From Qipengyuania xiapuensis (lineage in GTDB: Bacteria; Pseudomonadota; Alphaproteobacteria; Sphingomonadales; Sphingomonadaceae): DNA of 64,000 nucleotides. Positions 46,236-55,449 of this stretch are shown in pieces. A program made the translations under genes and the position numbers. The notes under the pieces were generated by a model. That model saw only the letters and a list, made by a program, of their open reading frames with translations, made no database searches and was not told where the DNA came from. The stretch spans positions 496,001 through 560,000 of the forward strand of contig NZ_JAIGNL010000001.1 in NCBI RefSeq assembly GCF_019711395.1, written 5' to 3'. Numbering within the stretch: the stretch's first letter is position 1; every line of letters starts with the position of its first letter.

Positions 46236-47855
46236 TCAGCCTTTGACGGGATCGACGCCGAATTTCGCCAGGCTGCCTTCGACCTGCGCGCTCGCGGCGG
46301 TGTAGCGACGCCATTGGCCGATCGAGCTCGAATAGATCGGCGAGCGAACCTGCACCGAACTTGCGGTCGCGACGGGCTCGGCATTGCGCTGGAACTGCAT
46401 GCAGGCCTCTTCCCACTCGAGCCCGCAGAAATCGAGCAGTGCCTCCGTCTTCCCGCGCTGGTCAGCCACGACATCCTCGTAGCGGATGGCCATGAACCGG
46501 TCCCGCGGGAGCGAGGCTTCGTAAGCGCTTGCCATGCGTTCGAAGCCGGCGATGAAGTGGGCGGTGTCCTCGAGGTCGTAGGAATAGCTGTAATAGCTGA
46601 AGCCCGTGGCGAAGAGCTGGCGGTAGTTCGCCATCAGCAGATCGTGCGGCGAGCGCCTGAGGCAGATCACCCTTGCGCCGGGGTTCGCGCGCAGGATCGC
46701 CGGCACGAAGAATGAATTGAAGGGCATCTTGTCGATGTAGCGCGCCTCGTCGCCCGCAAGCGCTTCCGCTCGCGCGCGGTAGGCATCGCCCACCGGGGTC
46801 AGGTCTTCTCGCGCAGCTGCGGCTTCAAGCACCTCGGCATCGAGAACCATCGGGCCCGGCGTATCGAGGAACTTCTTCAGCACGATCGCGAAATCCGACA
46901 GTTCGCCGACGGAGGTGACCTGCGAGTGCGAAGTGAGAATTCGCTCGACAAGGGTGGTCCCGCTGCGCGGCATGCCGACGATAAAGATCGGGCGCTCGTC
47001 TCCCGAAGGCGTGGAGGCAATCGGTTGCGCGTCGATCGAGGCGATCGCGGCATCGACCACTCGCCCAGCGAACTCGCGGTCGTGCCCGACCTCGGCCCGT
47101 TTCGCCTCCTTGGCCCTTTGCAGCCAGCCGAATGAGGAATCCCAGTCCTTGCGGGTTTCCTCGATCCGCGCAAGCGCATGGCCGATCAGCAGGCGCTGCT
47201 CGGTGTCGCTGCTGGCATCGAACTGCTGCGAGAGCGCCAAGAGCCACTCTTCCTCCGGGGCCTTCGCCAGTTGCGCCAACGCCAGCCATCCGCGCGCATG
47301 CGAGGGATCCTGCCGGACCAGTTCGCGAAACTGCTCTTCAGCCTCAGACAGCTCTCCGGCGAACTGCAGCGCGACGGCAAAATTGTAGCGATGGTCGGTG
47401 TTGTCTCCCGCCTGCTCCACCGCGATCCGCAGCGGGGCTACGGCTTCCTCGTGATGGCCGGTGCGCGACAGCACGACGCCGAGCTGGTTGGCGATATCCG
47501 GATCGTCGGTTCCGAGAGCGGCTGCACTCATGGCATGGCGCCGGGCCCCTTCCTGGTCCTGGCGCAGCAGCGCGATCCTCGCCTTGAGCACCTCGAGCCA
47601 GCAGTCTTTCACGCCGGCCTTTTCGAGCAGGTCGACCAGCCGCAGCGCGGCGGGCTGGTTGCCGTGTTCGATGGCGATGGCGGCCATGACGAGCGCGGCC
47701 TGGGGATTGCCCGGCTCTGCGCGCAGGAGCTCCTGCGCCGCAGCATATGCTTCCTTAAATGCGCCGGAGAACAATTTTCGTTTGGCGACGCTTATCGAGG
47801 TGTATTTATCGGTTATCGGATTGAGCTCCGGTGTAATTTGACAACGGGTTGTCAC
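46236..47855 (-). CDS. TPR-containing sulfotransferase
   Basis: About 539 residues from GTG 47855; the frame is open to 47945 but a start there would invade the divergent receptor. About 230 residues of tetratricopeptide repeats (QELLRAEPGNPQAALVMAAI, GTDDPDIANQLGVVLSRTGH, AEEQFRELVRQDPSHARGWL) precede a sulfotransferase with the PAPS loop GMPRSGTT (294-301) and a 3'-phosphate region CLRRSPHDLLMANYRQ. It should move sulfate from PAPS to a protein, glycan or small molecule bound by the repeats. Divergent from a TonB receptor. Confidence 0.85.
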   Translation of the reverse strand: MTTRCQITPELNPITDKYTSISVAKRKLFSGAFKEAYAAAQELLRAEPGNPQAALVMAAIAIEHGNQPAALRLVDLLEKAGVKDCWLEVLKARIALLRQDQEGARRHAMSAAALGTDDPDIANQLGVVLSRTGHHEEAVAPLRIAVEQAGDNTDHRYNFAVALQFAGELSEAEEQFRELVRQDPSHARGWLALAQLAKAPEEEWLLALSQQFDASSDTEQRLLIGHALARIEETRKDWDSSFGWLQRAKEAKRAEVGHDREFAGRVVDAAIASIDAQPIASTPSGDERPIFIVGMPRSGTTLVERILTSHSQVTSVGELSDFAIVLKKFLDTPGPMVLDAEVLEAAAAREDLTPVGDAYRARAEALAGDEARYIDKMPFNSFFVPAILRANPGARVICLRRSPHDLLMANYRQLFATGFSYYSYSYDLEDTAHFIAGFERMASAYEASLPRDRFMAIRYEDVVADQRGKTEALLDFCGLEWEEACMQFQRNAEPVATASSVQVRSPIYSSSIGQWRRYTAASAQVEGSLAKFGVDPVKG

Positions 47856-47933
47856 CGTTGCAGGGTTGCCGATTGCTGCGATGCAGCAAAGGGATTGCAC
47901 ATGTCTAGAACAGCTATGAGGGAAACAAACGAC

Positions 47934-50450
47934 ATGAAAGCTCAATTTTCACGGGGGGTCGCACGCGCGGCATTGCTGGGTTCGACTGTCATAGGTTCCA
48001 CCTATGCTGCGCCCCTGATCGCTCAGGAAAGCCAGCCCGAAGCGGTCCAGACTAACGAAATCGTGGTCACGGCTACCCGCCGCGCGGAATCGGTCCAGGA
48101 CATTCCCCTCAACATCGCAGCGGTGGGCGGCGAGCAGATCGAAGAGCAGGGTCTCACCGAACTTTCCGACCTCCTGCCCTTCGTCCCCGGCATCAACGTC
48201 GTCGACCGCGGCGGCCGACAGGGCAACCCGATCATCGTGCGCGGCCTCAACGTCGACGCGATCGGTTCGGGCGATGGTAACAATGACGGCGGCGGTACTG
48301 TTGCGACCTACATCGGTGAAATTCCCGTCTTCGTCGACCTCAAGCTCAATGACCTCGAGCGCGTCGAAGTCCTGCTCGGACCGCAAGGCACGCTCTATGG
48401 CGCAGGCACGCTGGGCGGCGCGATCCGCTACATCCCGGTCAAGCCGCAGTTCGGCGAGACCAGCGTCGAAGTCCGCGCCGAAGCTTCCAAATATTCCAAG
48501 GCTTCCAGTCTCAGCCACGAAACCGGGATGACGGTGAACTTCGGCCTGACCGACACCTTTGCCCTGCGCGGCTCGATCGACTGGTCGAACGATTCCGGCT
48601 TCATCGACTACGTGAACGTGGTCGACCAGGTGGGCGTCACCAATCCCGATACCGGCGCCGGTCTCAGCCGCATCAAGGATGCCGACGGTGAGGAAACCAT
48701 TTCGGGTCGTATCGCTGCCCGGTGGGAACCCACGAGCTGGCTCGATTCGACGCTGACCTATTACTACCAGGAAGCCGATATCGAAGGCCGTCGGGTCTCG
48801 CACTGGCGCAGCGACGTGCCGGGCCTGCTCGACGGTAACAGCAGCGTTGGGCGCTATGAAAACGCCTTCCGCGTGCAGGAACCCAACACCATCAAGAACG
48901 ACCTTCTGGCGCTCGAAGTGGTGGCGGACCTCGGTTTTGCCGAGCTGACCTCGGCGACCGGCTGGAGCCATTTCGACGATGACGGTCAGCGCGACCAGAC
49001 GACGCTGCTGATCACGCTCGAATACAGCTACGAGCTGTTCCCGGCCTTCACCGCCTTCACCCGCGAACGTGGCGAGGAAGAACGGTTCAACCAGGAAATC
49101 CGTCTCGTTTCGACCGGTGACGGCCCGCTCAACTGGATCGTCGGCGGATACTACAATCGGCTCAACAATGCGGCTTTCTCGGCCGAGTTCGTGCCCGGCT
49201 ACGTGCCTTACGTGAACCAGCCCGCACTTGATTTCGGGCTCACCGATCGTCCCGATGCGCTCGAGTATTTCTCGACCGGTCGCAACCGGCTGACCGAAAA
49301 GGCGGTCTTCGGCGAGATCGGGTACGAGTTCTTCGACGCGGTGACGGTCACCCTCGGCGGGCGCTACTACGACTATGACCTCAAGTCGGCCGCGACGGTC
49401 GATTTCCCGCTCTTCGAGGACCTCAGCTATACGCCGCTGACACTCGACGAGATCTCGGAACTCGCCTTCGATCCGGAGCTTGCGCAGTCGGATGACGGCT
49501 TCCTGTTCAAGGGGAATATCTCGTGGGAGGTCAATCCGGACCTGCTCGTCTACGCAACCGTCAGCGAAGGCTATCGCATCGGCGGCGTGAACGGCGTAGG
49601 CCAGTGCGAACCCTACGATCCCACCGGTGTGAACACGCAGGGCGCTTGCGCACTGGCACCGGGTCAGGAATTCGATGCCGGTAACGGACAGGTCGGTGTG
49701 TCGACCCGCGACGAACGCCAGTTCTCGCCCGACAAGACCCGAAACTATGAACTCGGGTTCAAGTCGACGCTGCTTGATGGCGACATGACGCTGAACGGTG
49801 CGATCTACTACATCGACTGGATCGATCCGCAGCTCGGCTCGGCGACGATCAACGCCAACATCCCGATCACCGTTAATGGCGGCGGTGCGGAATCGAAGGG
49901 TATCGAGCTGTCGGCAAGCTGGCGTGCGACCGACAACCTGCAGTTCCGCGGGAACTTCAGCTACATCGATTCCACGCTGACCACGCTGACGCCGGATCTC
50001 ATTCGGACGATCAACCCGCCCGGCTTCGGTTCGGCGTTCGAGGATGGCCAGGACGGCGACCGTCTTCCCGGTTTCCCCGAAACGCAGTTCTCGCTCTTCG
50101 GCCTCTACGACATGCCGCTGGCGAACGGCGACAGCCTGAAGTTCAATGCCAGCTACTCCTGGCAGGGCGACGTGCTGACGCGTGCAGGCGGCAGGGGCTC
50201 GAGCCTGACGCTCGACAGCTTCGGTGTCGCCAATGCGGCGATCACCTACGAAGCCGATACCTTCTCGGCGACGCTGTTTGCGGACAATCTGTTCGACGAA
50301 TTTGCCGAGACGGGCGCGATCGGAACCCGCCTCAACAACCAGGACATCTTCGATTTCGAAGGCGGTCCGGTCTATGTGCGCGGCTTCTCTACGCACATCC
50401 TGCCTCCGCGCCAGATCGGCGTGAGGTTCAAGGTGAAATTCGGCAACTGA
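47934..50450 (+). CDS. TonB-dependent outer-membrane receptor
   Basis: About 838 residues from ATG 47934 (GAGGG upstream); ATG 47901 is also possible. The signal peptide is followed by the TonB-box-like NEIVVTATRR, the plug (SVQDIPLNIAAVGGEQIEEQG, PIIVRGLN, RVEVLLGPQGTLYGAGTLGG) and a 22-strand barrel ending IGVRFKVKFGN. It imports a large or scarce substrate using proton-motive force. The plug type resembles Sphingomonas receptors for organic ligands rather than siderophores, which is only inference. Confidence 0.92.
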   Translation: MKAQFSRGVARAALLGSTVIGSTYAAPLIAQESQPEAVQTNEIVVTATRRAESVQDIPLNIAAVGGEQIEEQGLTELSDLLPFVPGINVVDRGGRQGNPIIVRGLNVDAIGSGDGNNDGGGTVATYIGEIPVFVDLKLNDLERVEVLLGPQGTLYGAGTLGGAIRYIPVKPQFGETSVEVRAEASKYSKASSLSHETGMTVNFGLTDTFALRGSIDWSNDSGFIDYVNVVDQVGVTNPDTGAGLSRIKDADGEETISGRIAARWEPTSWLDSTLTYYYQEADIEGRRVSHWRSDVPGLLDGNSSVGRYENAFRVQEPNTIKNDLLALEVVADLGFAELTSATGWSHFDDDGQRDQTTLLITLEYSYELFPAFTAFTRERGEEERFNQEIRLVSTGDGPLNWIVGGYYNRLNNAAFSAEFVPGYVPYVNQPALDFGLTDRPDALEYFSTGRNRLTEKAVFGEIGYEFFDAVTVTLGGRYYDYDLKSAATVDFPLFEDLSYTPLTLDEISELAFDPELAQSDDGFLFKGNISWEVNPDLLVYATVSEGYRIGGVNGVGQCEPYDPTGVNTQGACALAPGQEFDAGNGQVGVSTRDERQFSPDKTRNYELGFKSTLLDGDMTLNGAIYYIDWIDPQLGSATINANIPITVNGGGAESKGIELSASWRATDNLQFRGNFSYIDSTLTTLTPDLIRTINPPGFGSAFEDGQDGDRLPGFPETQFSLFGLYDMPLANGDSLKFNASYSWQGDVLTRAGGRGSSLTLDSFGVANAAITYEADTFSATLFADNLFDEFAETGAIGTRLNNQDIFDFEGGPVYVRGFSTHILPPRQIGVRFKVKFGN

Positions 50451-50472
50451 TCAGTCGTCGATCGTGAATGTC

Positions 50473-50508
50473 GGAGCCATCGATGTCCTCTGCGGCATCG
50501 GTGGCTCC
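50473..50508. terminator. Long hairpin between convergent receptor and VOC genes
   Basis: GGAGCCATCGATG (50473-50485) pairs with CATCGGTGGCTCC (50496-50508), 13 pairs with one G-T. No T tract on either side, so it may act as a weak or factor-dependent bidirectional terminator. Confidence 0.5.
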
Positions 50509-50530
50509 GCTGCGTCTGGACTGGTGAAAC

Positions 50531-50947
50531 CTAGGTCGCGAACAGCATCGCGTCGTCGGCAAAAGCCTTCATCTCCAGCGCATTGCCGCTCGGGTCGCGG
50601 AAGAACATCGTCGCCTGCTCACCCGGCTTGCCCCTGAACCGCACGGTCGGTTCGATGATGAACTCGACGCCCGCCTCGACCAGCCGGTCCCTCAGCGCCT
50701 CCCAGTCCGCCATTTTCAGCACCGCACCGAAATGCGGGATCGGGACGTCGTGCCCGTCTACCGGATTGCTCGCCCGGTCGCCTGCATCGCTGCTCAGGTG
50801 CGGGACGATCTGGTGCCCGTAGAAATCGAAGTCGATCCATTCGTCTGACGAACGGCCCTCTGCGCAACCGAGCAGGCCGCCGTAGAAGGCACGGGCCTGT
50901 TCAAGATCGTGGACGGGAAAGGCGAGGTGGAAGGGGCGCAGGCTCAT
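50531..50947 (-). CDS. VOC/glyoxalase-fold protein
   Basis: The protein has 138 residues. Two beta-alpha-beta units are visible: [21 protein letters not shown] with [11 protein letters not shown], and [11 protein letters not shown] with [15 protein letters not shown]. His, His and Glu at the ends of these blocks could bind a metal as in extradiol dioxygenases and glyoxalases. The substrate is unknown. Confidence 0.85.
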   Translation of the reverse strand: MSLRPFHLAFPVHDLEQARAFYGGLLGCAEGRSSDEWIDFDFYGHQIVPHLSSDAGDRASNPVDGHDVPIPHFGAVLKMADWEALRDRLVEAGVEFIIEPTVRFRGKPGEQATMFFRDPSGNALEMKAFADDAMLFAT

Positions 50948-51048
50948 GGCGCTTGTCTAGCTCCATAGGTCGCCCACGGAAAGCCGTCTCGTTCAGCCTC
51001 GACAGCGTAATCCTGAACCTCTAACCCGCGCAGTCGAAAGGTGGGTTC

Positions 51049-51708
51049 ATGAAGATCATCATCGGCAACAAGAACTATTCGAGCTGGTCGCTGCGCGGCT
51101 GGCTGGCCGCCAAGCAATCGGGCCTCTCCTTCGAGGAAATCGTGGTCCCGCTGTTCGGAGAGAACTGGGAAGCGACCAAGCAGGGCGGCGAGATCCAGCC
51201 CAGCCACGGCAAGGTCCCGCTGCTGTGGGACGACGAGATCGTGGTGTGGGACAGCCTCGCCATGCTCGAATATCTCGCCGACAAGGTCGGTCGCGACCGC
51301 TTCTGGCCCAAGGACGACACCGCGCGCGGTATGGCGCGCTCGATGGTCGCCGAAATGCATTCCTCCTACCAGGCGCTGCGCAGCGAATGCCCGATGAACG
51401 TACGCAAGCGCTTCGACGGCTTCGAGCCTAGCGAGGCGTGCAAGGCCGACATCCTGCGTATCCTCGGCCTGTGGGCGGAGGCGCGCAGCCGCTTCGGCAG
51501 TGGCGGGCCCTACCTGTTCGGCACTTTCGGCGCGGCGGACATCTTTTTTGCCCCCGTAGTGTCACGGTTCATCAGCTACCAGATCCCGGTCCCCGGCTTT
51601 GCCGCCGCATATATGCAGGCGATCTGGGAACATGACTGGATGAAGGCGTGGATCGAAGCATCGGAAAACGAAGAATGGGTCATCGAACAATACGAAACCG
51701 TGTCCTGA
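51049..51708 (+). CDS. Glutathione S-transferase family protein
   Basis: The protein has 219 residues. The thioredoxin-like domain opens IIIGNKNYSSWSLRGWLAAKQSG, with GKVPLLWDDEIVVWDSLAMLEYLAD binding glutathione gamma-Glu, then an all-helical domain. The Ser in SSWSLR probably takes the catalytic place. Its last 34 bases overlap the S1/P1 nuclease start. Confidence 0.9.
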   Translation: MKIIIGNKNYSSWSLRGWLAAKQSGLSFEEIVVPLFGENWEATKQGGEIQPSHGKVPLLWDDEIVVWDSLAMLEYLADKVGRDRFWPKDDTARGMARSMVAEMHSSYQALRSECPMNVRKRFDGFEPSEACKADILRILGLWAEARSRFGSGGPYLFGTFGAADIFFAPVVSRFISYQIPVPGFAAAYMQAIWEHDWMKAWIEASENEEWVIEQYETVS

Positions 51709-52568
51709 CGCTCGCCGCGGCGCTCCTCGCGCTGCTTCCGGTTCCCGCCCATGCCTGGGGCTTCTTTGCGCATCGCACCACCGGCGAGATCGCGCTGGAG
51801 AACGTCACGCCCGAGACGCGCGCCAAGATCGAGCGCCTGCTTCGCGCTGCGCCGCTGCTCGCGACGCCCGAATGCGATCTCGCGAGCCTCGAGGACGCGA
51901 CCGTCTGGCCCGATTGCGTGCGGCGCACGCGCTGGCGCTGGGGCTATACCGCGGCATGGCACTATCGCACCGCTCCGGTTTGCGAAGCCTACAACCCGCG
52001 CAGCAACTGCTCGGGCGGCAACTGCGTGACCGCGCAGATCGAACGCAGCCAGCGGCTGCTCGCCGACGAAAGCCTGCCTGCGCATATCCGGCTCGAGGCG
52101 TTGGCCTTCATGGTCCACTTCATCGGTGATGTGCACATGCCGCTGCACTCGGGCGACCACGAGGACCGTGGTGGCAACGATATCGAGACCGACTACGGTA
52201 TCGCGCCGGGGCTCAACCTGCACTGGATCTGGGACGGCCCGCTGGCCGAGCGCGCAATCACCTCTGCGCCGGTGCCCCTCGTGCGTCGCTACTCGGTGGA
52301 AGAAATCACTGATCTCGGTGGAGGCGATCCGGCTGAATGGGGCCGCGAGAGCTGGCAGACGAGCCGCGATTTCGTCTATCCGAACGCCTTCGACCGGCCT
52401 GCCTGCGAGGGCGATGACCTGCCCGACCAGACCGCGCTGACGCAGGAGGATATCGAGAGGGCAATCCCGATCTCTCGCCGCCGCGTCACGCAGGCGGGCA
52501 TCCGCATGGCGCAATATCTCGAACAGGCGTTCGCGCCCGGGCCATTGCCCGAGCCGGAGCGCAACTAG
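51675..52568 (+). CDS. S1/P1-type zinc nuclease, exported
   Basis: The protein has 297 residues. Signal peptide 1-27 ends AHA before Trp28, which after cleavage becomes the N-terminal zinc ligand as in P1 nuclease. Other ligands in place are His33, Asp74, His96, His148, Asp152 and His158 (MVHFIGDVHMPLH), then His183 and Asp187 (LHWIWDG). Such enzymes cut single-stranded nucleic acid and release 3'-phosphate, here in the periplasm or outside. The start lies within the 3' end of the GST gene in another frame. Confidence 0.9.
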   Translation: MGHRTIRNRVLTLAAALLALLPVPAHAWGFFAHRTTGEIALENVTPETRAKIERLLRAAPLLATPECDLASLEDATVWPDCVRRTRWRWGYTAAWHYRTAPVCEAYNPRSNCSGGNCVTAQIERSQRLLADESLPAHIRLEALAFMVHFIGDVHMPLHSGDHEDRGGNDIETDYGIAPGLNLHWIWDGPLAERAITSAPVPLVRRYSVEEITDLGGGDPAEWGRESWQTSRDFVYPNAFDRPACEGDDLPDQTALTQEDIERAIPISRRRVTQAGIRMAQYLEQAFAPGPLPEPERN

Positions 52569-53011
52569 AAGTCGCTGCCGTCCTTGCGGTGGAAGCCGCG
52601 TCCCTCGGTCAGGTGCATGTCGATATCGGGATAGTGGCAGTCGCTCGCCGACGGCCTGCCGACTACCACGTAGACGCATGGGCGGTCGCTGCGGTTCTGG
52701 ACGACGTGCCCGTTCCCGTCGCCCTTGGGGAATGCGGCGATGTCGCCGGGGCGCATGATGGTCTCGCCGCTGTCATCGACCAGCGTTCCTTCGCCCTCCA
52801 CCATCACCAGCAGCTCGTCTTCCTCCTCGTGCCAGTGGCGCTGGGCGGACCATGCACCCGGTTCGAGCACGACGTGGCTGGCGCCGAAATCCGCCAGGCC
52901 CGATGCCGGCGCCAGTCGCCTGTAATGGCGCCCCTGCACCTTGTCCGCGAACTCGGGCGGATAGCCGGTCGCATTGGTCTGGGGGATGGCATCGAGATCG
53001 AGCTTGGGCAT
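52565..53011 (-). CDS. Cupin-domain protein
   Basis: The protein has 148 residues. Cupin motif 1 is RHWHEEEDELLVMVEGEG and motif 2 PGDIAAFPKGDGNGHVVQN, giving a His/Glu/His metal set. The C-terminus (YPDIDMHLTEGRGFHRKDG) matches cupins sometimes compared with glucose-6-phosphate isomerase-like or transcarbamylase-linked forms. Its stop overlaps the nuclease stop by four bases (convergent). Confidence 0.82.
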   Translation of the reverse strand: MPKLDLDAIPQTNATGYPPEFADKVQGRHYRRLAPASGLADFGASHVVLEPGAWSAQRHWHEEEDELLVMVEGEGTLVDDSGETIMRPGDIAAFPKGDGNGHVVQNRSDRPCVYVVVGRPSASDCHYPDIDMHLTEGRGFHRKDGSDF

Positions 53012-53040
53012 TGGCGCACACTCCTGCTAGCGGAGGCAGC

Positions 53041-54174
53041 ATGACCGAAGTCCTCGATCTCGCCAAGCGCCTCATCGCCGCTGAAAGCGTCACTCCCGCC
53101 ACCGGCTCCGTATTCGACGAGCTGCAGGCGATGCTGGAGCCGCTCGGCTTCGAAGTCACCCGCTTCACGCGCGGCGATGGCGAAAAGGGCAGCCCCGAAG
53201 CGCCGGTAGAGAATCTCTTCGCCATCCGCCGCGGCCCGGAAGGATCGAAGCACTTCTCCTTTGCCGGACACCTCGACGTGGTGCCGCCGGGCGGTGGCTG
53301 GGCCTCGGGAGCATTCGAACCCGAAGTGCGCGGCGAGCTGCTCTATGGGCGCGGCGCGGTCGACATGAAGGGCGCGATCGCCTGCATGGTCGAGGCGGTG
53401 AAAGACGTCCCCGCCGAAGCGGGCACGATCAGCTTCATCATCACCGGTGACGAGGAAGGCCCCGCGCTCCACGGTACGCGGGCACTGATCGATTTCATGC
53501 GGGCCGAGGGCCACCAGCCCGACCTGTGCCTCGTGGGCGAACCCACCAGCGTCAATCGCCTCGGCGACATGATGAAGATCGGGCGGCGCGGCTCGGTCAA
53601 TATCTGGCTCGAGGTCGAGGGCACGCAAGGCCATGTCGCCTATCCGCACCTCGCCGAAAACCCGATCCCCAAGCTCGTCGCCATGCTGGCCGAGCTCGAC
53701 GCGCTGGTGCTCGACGAGGGGACCGACTGGTTCCAGCCTTCCAATCTCGAGATCACCGATCTCGAGGTCGGCAACATGGCGCACAATGTCATCCCCGCGA
53801 AGGCCGAGGCGCGCATCTCGATCCGCTTCAACGATCTGCACTCGGGCGCGTCACTGTCGGAGAAGGTCGGCGCGATCGCCGAAAAGCACGGCGGCATCGC
53901 CAAGCCGATCATTTCGGGCGAACCCTTCCTTACGCCGCCAGGCGAATTCAGCGACATCATCGCGCGCGCGGTGAAGGAGGCGACGGGAGTCGATCCCGAG
54001 CCTTCCACCACCGGCGGCACGTCGGATGCGCGCTTCCTGCGCAGCGTTTGCCCGGTGATCGAATTCGGCCTCGTCAACGCGACCATGCACAAGCGCGACG
54101 AAGCTGTGGCCATCGAGGACCTTTCCACGCTAAGCCGCATCTACACGGCGATCGCGAAAGACGCGCTGGCATAA
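53041..54174 (+). CDS. dapE: Succinyl-diaminopimelate desuccinylase
   Basis: The protein has 377 residues. Metal and catalytic sites are AGHLDVVPPGG, GRGAVDMKGA, TGDEEGPALHGT and GEPTS, with the late His in VNATMHKRDE. It frees LL-diaminopimelate for lysine and murein. ATG 53041 gives the family length; upstream codons do not fit. dapB is 4.7 kb downstream, on the other strand. Confidence 0.94.
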   Translation: MTEVLDLAKRLIAAESVTPATGSVFDELQAMLEPLGFEVTRFTRGDGEKGSPEAPVENLFAIRRGPEGSKHFSFAGHLDVVPPGGGWASGAFEPEVRGELLYGRGAVDMKGAIACMVEAVKDVPAEAGTISFIITGDEEGPALHGTRALIDFMRAEGHQPDLCLVGEPTSVNRLGDMMKIGRRGSVNIWLEVEGTQGHVAYPHLAENPIPKLVAMLAELDALVLDEGTDWFQPSNLEITDLEVGNMAHNVIPAKAEARISIRFNDLHSGASLSEKVGAIAEKHGGIAKPIISGEPFLTPPGEFSDIIARAVKEATGVDPEPSTTGGTSDARFLRSVCPVIEFGLVNATMHKRDEAVAIEDLSTLSRIYTAIAKDALA

Positions 54175-54198
54175 TTTACGGGACGTGAGGGGACACAA

Positions 54199-55437
54199 AT
54201 GCTGAAGGTCTGGTTCGAAATTCCGTTGTGGCAGCGCGTGCTGACGGCACTGCTGCTCGGCGTACTGACCGGCTATGCCTGGGGTCCCGAGGCGGAAAGC
54301 ATCAAGTGGATCGGCGACTTCTTCATCAAGTCGATCAAGATGCTGGTTGTCCCGCTGATCTTCTTCAGCCTCGTCGCAGGCGTCGCTGCCATCGGCGATT
54401 TGCGCAAGCTCGGCGCGGTCGGCGGGCGGGCCATGATCCTCTTCATCATCACCGGCCAGATCGCGGTCTGGCTTGGCCTTGCGCTGGGCACTTTCGTCGC
54501 TCCTGGCGCGGGCGTCGACACCAGCGCGATACAGAAAGGCGCAACCCCCGAACCCAATCCGACCACCGCGGTCGACATGATCCTCTCGATCGTGCCCGAA
54601 AGCCCGGTGCAGGTGATGGCCGACGTGGCGGTGTTGCCGCTGATTGTCTTCTCGCTGCTGATCGGTATCGGCATCCTGATGGCCGGCAAGGACGGCGAGC
54701 CGGTCCAGAAGGTCTTCGATAGCGGCGCGGTCGTTATGCAGAAGGTCACCATGGTCGTGATGGAACTGACCCCCTTCGGTGTTTTCGCGCTGATGGCCTG
54801 GGTGGCAGGCACGCTCGGCCTCGACGCGCTCATCAGCCTCGCGAAGCTGGTCGGTCTCAACTACCTCGGCTGCCTGCTGATCATCGCCTTGGTCTACGGC
54901 AGCATGATCAAGTTCCTCGCCAAGCTGCCGGTGCGCGATTTCTTCCGCGGTATCATCGACGCGATGGCGGTGAGCTATTCGACAGCCAGTTCGAACGCGA
55001 CGTTGCCGGTGACGCTGCGCTGCGCAGAGCGTAACCTCGGCGTCTCGAACTCGGTCGCCAGTTTCGTGATCAGCCTCGGTGCGACGATCAACATGAACGG
55101 CACTGCGATGTATCTCGGCCTCGCCACGCTGTTCGGCGCGCAGATCTTCGGCGTCGACCTGACGATGGGCGATTACTTCCTCATCTCGATCCTCGCGACG
55201 CTGGGTGCGGTCGGTGCGGCAGGCATCCCGGGTGCGGGCCTCATCATGATGGCGCTGGTCTTCGGCGCAGTCGGCGTGCCGCTCGAAACGATCGCCTTCG
55301 TCGCCGGCGTCGACCGGATCATGGACATGATGCGCACCACGACCAACGTCAGCGGCGATGCCGCCGTGGCGACGACGGTGGCCGTGATGACGGGCGAGAT
55401 CGACACGAAGGAAATGGTCTCGGCGGACGACGTCTAG
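54199..55437 (+). CDS. Dicarboxylate/amino acid:cation symporter (DAACS/GltP family)
   Basis: The protein has 412 residues with eight membrane helices and two re-entrant loops. The first hairpin has the serine-rich STASSNATLPVTLRC; helix 7 has ATINMNGTAMY; the second hairpin is GAAGIPGAGLI; helix 8 has VDRIMDMMRTTTNVSGDA, where Asp/Arg choose the substrate. It takes up glutamate, aspartate or C4-dicarboxylate with Na+ or H+. GTGAGGGGAC precedes the ATG, 24 bases after dapE. Confidence 0.93.
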   Translation: MLKVWFEIPLWQRVLTALLLGVLTGYAWGPEAESIKWIGDFFIKSIKMLVVPLIFFSLVAGVAAIGDLRKLGAVGGRAMILFIITGQIAVWLGLALGTFVAPGAGVDTSAIQKGATPEPNPTTAVDMILSIVPESPVQVMADVAVLPLIVFSLLIGIGILMAGKDGEPVQKVFDSGAVVMQKVTMVVMELTPFGVFALMAWVAGTLGLDALISLAKLVGLNYLGCLLIIALVYGSMIKFLAKLPVRDFFRGIIDAMAVSYSTASSNATLPVTLRCAERNLGVSNSVASFVISLGATINMNGTAMYLGLATLFGAQIFGVDLTMGDYFLISILATLGAVGAAGIPGAGLIMMALVFGAVGVPLETIAFVAGVDRIMDMMRTTTNVSGDAAVATTVAVMTGEIDTKEMVSADDV

Positions 55438-55449
55438 GACTTTCGTTCC

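Noticed and set aside
47949..50396. 815-residue open frame on the minus strand opposite the TonB receptor
   Set aside because: It lies wholly antisense to a clear receptor gene and has no domain likeness; high G+C keeps the mirror frame open.
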